NCBI GenBank assembly: GCA_963969595.1 | Contig: OZ018412.1 | Coordinates: 2,978,501 to 3,042,500, forward strand | Direction: 5' to 3' | DNA length: 64,000 nt | Source: Neckera pumila | Taxonomy: Eukaryota; Streptophyta; Bryopsida; Hypnales; Neckeraceae | In this document: piece after piece, positions 58,960 through 64,000 of the stretch | Layout: every line of letters begins with the position of its first letter | How positions within the stretch are numbered: the stretch's first letter is position 1 | Notes under the pieces: generated by a model | Databases searched by the model: none | The model's input: the letters and a program-made list of their open reading frames with translations, nothing else | What the model was told of the DNA's origin: nothing | Translations under genes and position numbers: made by a program

Positions 58960-60107
58960 ACATTCAGTAGCAGTCACTACGACAGCCTTCCCTGGATGAA
59001 ATGATGTGGTATATTCCACACCAAATCAATAACTATAAGGACACTTGGCGAAACTTGTCACAACTCAACAAGGTGCTTGAGTCAGTTACAAGGTCGCAGC
59101 TACACATTAGAGTTAACGGCAAATTAAGTACTTTGAAATAAAACTACAAATAAAATAGCAAATTTATTCAGAATGGCAACCAATTTATAGAAATCAATTA
59201 CATCACTTGGATGTGATTGTTATTCATGTTTCATATTTTCAAGTGAAAAGACAACTTTGTATATACACATGGGATGGTAGAAGGTAGAACAACCCATGTG
59301 GGATAAATAAATTAGATTTTGTAGTTTCTCAAGCACTCATAGTTAAGTCAAAAACAAAGAATTGTGTTAAAAGTAGAATTTCAGACCTCATTTAGGCATA
59401 GTAAAATAACTATTTCCAAAAATCTTTGAACTAAAAAGAGCTGGTAAATGAAGACAAATTTCACCTCCAAAAATCCGTTTGGCATTTTGAATCTCTAATA
59501 AAAAGTTATAGACAAATTTCAGAGAGGATTTTTAAAATTGTTAAATAAAATGTCCATTCCAACCCCTCTTTCAAGTTTGTCCATAACTTTTGATTGGAGA
59601 TTCAAAATGCCAAACGGATTTTTGGAGGTGAAACTCATCTTCATTGACCAACTTTTTTTAGTTCAAATTTTTTTGAAAAAAGTTATTTTGCTATGCCTCA
59701 ATGAGGCCTGAAATTGTACTTTTAACACAAGTCTTATTTTTTGACTTAACTATGAGTGCTTGAGAAACTATAAATTTGAAGTTATTTATCCCACATAGGT
59801 TGTTCTACCTCCTACCACCCCATGTGTACATATAAAGTTATCTTTTCACTTGAAACTCAAAATATATTATTTATGACAATTGGTTGTAATGCATTATTCA
59901 TTGGATTCTTTGCCAACATCTTTTTCTACAAATATTTGTTGATTTGTATGTTTGGTCCTAAAATTAACAAAGAAAATGAAACAGAACATAATGTACTGCA
60001 ACTATCCTAGTACCTAAGCTGACATTAATTATTTGAGGATGAATTACATGGATGAGGACTCCAGGTAGGAAAAGGCAGCTTCTTTGAAGGCTACTGAATG
60101 TTATGTT
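58960..60107 (+). repeat. interspersed repeat, family G, copy 2
   Basis: Direct repeat of 25571-26762 (TTCAGTAGCAGTCACTACG on the left, GATGAGGACTCCAGGTAGG on the right). It begins ~90 bases after the Plavaka-like element. The frame read in copy 1 as DEDSREEKA has a TAG here. Confidence 0.6.
59237..59855. repeat. palindromic module H inside G copy 2, arms ~300 bases
   Basis: TTTCAAGTGAAAAGACAACT at the left pairs with AGTTATCTTTTCACTTGAAA at the right. Inner blocks such as TTTCACCTCCAAAAATCCGT pair with ACGGATTTTTGGAGGTGAAA. The centre is near 59540. Confidence 0.8.
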
Positions 60108-60197
60108 AGAGTACCCTAACCCTGATTTTTAGTCCTTTGTTTTTGGATTTTAAACTAATATCGACCATTTAACAACAGAAATGCAAGTGGGCATGTA

Positions 60198-60300
60198 TAG
60201 GGAAAAAATCAATTCTGAAGCCCCCAAAACCCAATCTACGGGGTCTTTGGAGGGTTGTGGAGCAACCCTTTGGAAGCCCCAAACTTTCTGTAATATAATG
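60198..60300. mobile_element. possible E-like remnant
   Basis: GGGAAAAAATCAATTCTGAAG and GGAAGCCCCAAACTTTCTGTAAT, roughly inverted around GGGTTGTGGAGCAACCC, resemble E-type subterminal sequence. Ends are not defined. Confidence 0.3.
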
Positions 60301-60673
60301 GTGGATTTTGGCACAACCAGTGCTATTTTAGGTGTCCATCCCTTTTGTAGTATTTAGAGCCGATTTACACATAGTGGACATGTAGCAAGAGCAAGGGGGT
60401 GGGAGTGCAGAACTGAAGGAAAAGATAAAACCATTTATCTTTTTTTAATTTTTCCACATAGGTCAAAGCAATTTTTTGAGATTGACATTACACTTCCAAT
60501 TAAGAACCTCCAGTATTCATTTGGTGTCAATGACAAATCATTTAAACCTACATAGGATTTTTTTTCATTCATGATAAGCGTCAAAGGATTTCTTTTTATT
60601 CATGATAAGCCTTGAAGGATTTCTTTTTATTTGATACTTCTTGTATTAACTCCAGTTGTTGACAATGTACGTG

Positions 60674-61327
60674 GGGTGAATGTAAGAAACGCTTATATTA
60701 TTTTTGGTCACAAGTTGCATGCTGATTTGTTTTTTAGCTATAACTTTTGTGTTGTGGCTCCAAAAAACTCATGATTCATAGGTAAGAACTTCATGACTAT
60801 TGTACACCAATTGCATGTCACACTTGCCAATGGGTATATATTATTTCTAGCCCTCTAAAACAAATTTGGAGCTAAAATTTGGAAGGAACGTCTTCTAATA
60901 GTGATGGTCTTCTATTAGAGTATCAACTATTGTTTGAAGGAATTTTAAAAATAGTTAATCTTATGTTGTATGGAAGTTTACAGATTGAACTTTTTCTACT
61001 TGCATTTTGAAACACGTAAAAATATTCTTTTGGTGGTTCTTTTGATAAATGGTCATCTCCACAGAGTTGTTACAAATGGCCAATTTTAATTTTTCTAATT
61101 TTTCTAACAAACTAAAACATCAAAGTACTTAATTTCTTGAGATTTTGCACATCTTTTAGTTCTCATATTTAGAGAATTTTTCTAGGCTTTATCTTCTTAC
61201 AAGACAATCTTCTTTAAAGGTGTATACATTGACCATATTTTAAAAAAAAATTAAACATTGTATTTCTAATTTCAAAGTGCTTCAGAAAAAAAGTCATGAG
61301 TATTGTGAAAACACACCAAAATCACCC
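60674..61327 (+). mobile_element. DNA element, family F, copy 3
   Basis: Starts GGGTGAATGTAAGAAACGCT and ends TTGTGAAAACACACC, then AAAATCACCC. Internal blocks follow the 33560 copy (GCTATAACTTTTGTG, ACATCAAAGTACTTAATTTC). More diverged than the other two. The 4-base flanks (CGTG, TATG) no longer match. Confidence 0.6.
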
Positions 61328-61353
61328 TATGAATCCATCTTGAGAGTTGCACC

Positions 61354-62191
61354 TTAACCCCTAAAATACCGAGGCCCTTTTTCTGCCAAAAAACACTCAA
61401 AACTGCCATTTCTATAGCAAAAAGTTAAAAAAATTGAAAAATGTTTTTTTTTCCACATCTAACCGTAGGATCTTACACCTAACTAGTTTGAGAGTGTGTG
61501 GAAAAAATTTCAGAATTTTTGGCCGCACAGATTGCATGATATCTGTGTTTAAAGTGAAAAAAACAAGTTTTTCAGCACATTGCGAGACTAGATTTTTTGA
61601 CTTTGAACATTTTTAACTTAAAATTTTTGCACTATAGAGTTTTGAGCTTTAAATCTTGGTAGTGGAGAATTGAGTTGAGAGTCTAGGAAAAAAAATAAGA
61701 ATTAAAATTCACTAATCCCAATGGTGAGATTGTTCTATCAAGTAATATAAACCATGCAAAAAAAAAACCCTAAAAAATTTGAAAAATTGCATTCAGAAAT
61801 GCATCCTAGAAGTTATTTTTTTCAAAAAGATGCTCTAACTGCCCGAAAAACAAGAATGTCTATAACTTTCTCATAACAAATCCAAATGAAATGAATCAAA
61901 GCTTTCCAAATAGACAAAAATATAATCTATGAGAAAAAAAAATATTAGAAAAAAAAATTCAAATTTTTGTCCTCTTTTTTTTTGCTGCCTACCGTCCCCT
62001 ATTTTGAGCTTATTTGGTCATAACTTTTTTTCCCGGGCATCGATTGTGAAAAAAATTATATTCCCACAAAGCTTATCACTTTTTCTATCTTGAAAAAAAG
62101 TTTCAAAAAATCACGACAAAATTTCAGCCCGTAGGTACCTGCCTGAAATCCCAAATGTCCGCCGAGCTGACAATGGTCCTTTAGGGGTTAA
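61354..62191 (+). mobile_element. piggyBac-like MITE, family A, intact
   Basis: Starts TTAACCCCTAAAATACCGAG and ends CAATGGTCCTTTAGGGGTTAA. Very close to the 1050 copy block by block, with a ~80-base internal deletion after GAGTCTAGGAAAAAAAAT. Length is 838 bases. Confidence 0.8.
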
Positions 62192-64000
62192 TCCTGTAGA
62201 ATGTGTCCATCTATAGCGGAAAAAGTAGATTTTCATGGTGACATCAAGCATATTTGCTATGGCTTTGACCTACAAATCTAGTGGCATAACTGAAGGTCTG
62301 CAATTTTAGGTGAAAAAAATCAAATATTTTGTAGGTGCAACCCTCACTGCAGATTCCAAGGCCTTCAAAGTGGATTGTTTTGTGTAATTACTGGAGAATA
62401 CAATACTGGGTCCTGAGATGTGTAGCCGACTGGAGTTAGAATTAAGTCCCAGAAACGGCGGCTTGCAGGATCGACTACCGCAGAGTGAAAGGTTCATTGC
62501 CAGAACCTACGACCTAGCTTGGAGTTGTGGAAGAAGCTCTCAAGAATCTGGCTATGGTCGACTTGTCCTCCTTTTTGAAGTTTCTGACACGGGAATAAAT
62601 TGAGAAGCCACACCAGAAAACAAATTGTGTGTGTGTACGTGGTAGAGAACAATGATCCCTGGCTCAGGTGTGGTATGTTTGAATTGTGCTTCAACTGTCA
62701 GCAATATGAGAAAACAAAATGATGAGTGTTGAATTCAGTCTTTGGAGAAGTGGTATGCTAAATTGGTAATTCTGCATTTTGATACTCCGTAAAATTTTGA
62801 GCTCAATCATTGTGCGGCATGCGTTTGGGAACGAGAACCTTGATTATTATCTTGACATCTAGAATGAGGACTACCCAGAGTCCATCTTGTCTTTTGCTGT
62901 GAATCACCCTAACAATGATTCAACTTCCATAAAACAATAATCTCCTCGTGCAAAAGAGTGATACGCGGTTTCGGACTTTGCGAGCGGCTCAGTTTTGCTC
63001 TAGCCCAATTAGTTTATTATTTTCTAATGTATCTCTACATTCAACATTTGAATTTATTGCTTGTATATCTCAACAATAACTGGGTATAAGTTTAATGTCA
63101 AGAAATCCAGGGACTTTAGTGATTCAGTTGCAGGTAGTTCACATAAATCCTAGTACGTCGACATGTGATAGGCAATATTTTACGAATACACAACACGCAT
63201 AGTAATGAGCTACAGATCCTCAATCAAATCCACGACTTTTCTTATTTGATTACAGCCAACAACACAATAGGTGGCCGTCATAGCTGCCAACAAATTCAAA
63301 AAGGCACTACCAATACTGTAGTCAGGGTAACGAAGGCCAGCAAGGGCTCCAGTTAATGAGTTGTACTCCTGTCATCTCCCAAATGGTTTCAAGAGTAATG
63401 GATAAGATTTTAATAGCCATTTTAGTAGGCATCATATGAGGCAATTCTCAAGTTTGTATTCTGTGGATCTGTTTGAAAAATTTCAATTGACATTCAACTG
63501 GAACTATAAAGTGTCACATGGTGTCTTAGAAGCTGACAAATGAACCTCATCAAAGAGTTGAAATCTTCAGCCAGCTATAGATTTCAATCCTTGATGGGGT
63601 ACTTGTTGAGCGCATACTCCACCTGAGCACCCGTAGGCAGGGATTGAAGTCAATTTCTGCGTAACTTGTTTTCTTGAGAGATTAGTTCAAAGCATCCCCT
63701 CCACAGCCCTTGAGAAGTACCGTACAAAGTGGTATCATAATATGGTACGTTGCTAACTGTCCATGGTAAGAGGAATAGGAAGGATGCATGATCGAGCCTA
63801 TTTCATTTTAGTATCTAGTGTTGAGCATATTGTGCAGAGTGAAGGGTTGTGAATGGGATGTCTACTCGAGGATGAAGCTTTGGAACAAATTTGGATAGTG
63901 GGGGCATCATCAATGGATCCACGCCAAACAGGCGCATAAAATCTGACGTCCTCCCTCACTGTAGCAAGCCCAATATTTTGCAGTTGTCTGTGCAAAGTGG
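62192..64000. other. moderate-GC, unique-looking segment, no gene defined
   Basis: Composition is richer than in the flanks and no element ends are seen. Several opposing ORFs of 60-66 codons exist. The most protein-like is minus strand at 63798-63995 (NIGLATVREDVRFYAPVWRG, then SIDDAPTIQICSKASSSSRH), which comes within five bases of the window edge. It may be the end of a coding sequence or relic lying mostly outside. No family is recognised. Confidence 0.3.

Noticed and set aside
1..64000. LTR retrotransposons or LINEs.
   Set aside because: No paired LTRs, reverse-transcriptase motifs, primer-binding sites or poly-A-ended target duplications were seen.

Overview
The window looks like nuclear DNA of a transposon-bloated, AT-rich eukaryote (AT about two thirds by eye). 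It holds almost no intact protein-coding sequence. Nearly every structure that can be supported is a DNA transposon, a MITE, a palindrome or a tandem array. The one recognisable protein relic is a spliced Plavaka-type transposase with short GT-AG introns (86 and 136 bases). That, and a decayed ORF whose seven internal stops all fit CAA/CAG to TAA/TAG or TGG to TGA changes, makes me lean towards a large, deaminated fungal genome of the rust type. This is inference: the host cannot be fixed from the sequence, and an early land plant or alga is not excluded.

Layout. 1-8.3 kb: several copies of TTAA-flanked, piggyBac-like elements (families here called A, B and I), a short tandem repeat split by one of them, and a small MITE (family E). 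8.66-11.96 kb: a satellite-like array with a ~308-base unit, some units extended by a ~143-base partial unit, and a local inverted duplication. It is joined directly to a 56-base polypyrimidine minisatellite (11.96-12.35 kb). 12.35-17.1 kb: the only long GC-richer island, with a decayed minus-strand ORF at 14.97-15.77 kb. 17.1-22.2 kb: small MITEs, two minisatellites and an 883-base palindromic Tc1/mariner-like element. 22.4-32.7 kb: further B, C, D, A, G, K, I and E elements. 33.2-35.3 kb: a near-perfect palindrome with ~672-base arms, one arm split by a 731-base element (F) whose empty site survives in the other arm. 35.3-46.3 kb: a dense run of A, B and C elements, some abutting at one shared TTAA, one with a nested E. 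46.5-53.7 kb: microsatellites, a CACTA-like MITE, D, F, E, A and C elements, and a 1.1 kb element with ~220-base inverted repeats around GC-richer, possibly captured sequence. 54.2-58.9 kb: a 4.6 kb transposon with ~635-base inverted repeats that encloses the Plavaka-like relic. 58.9-62.2 kb: a second G copy, F and A. 62.2-64 kb: a unique-looking segment, GC-richer than its surroundings.

How parts relate. A, B, C, D and I all begin with variants of TTAACCC(C)T and duplicate TTAA, so they look like MITE families mobilised by one or more piggyBac-type transposases. No piggyBac transposase is visible here, so mobilisation must have been in trans. The TIRs of the Plavaka-like element share a palindromic module with both G copies. 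Family names (A, B, C, D, E, F, G, H, I, J, K, L) are mine, local to this window. Element boundaries were read by eye and may be off by some bases; boundaries of diverged copies are approximate.
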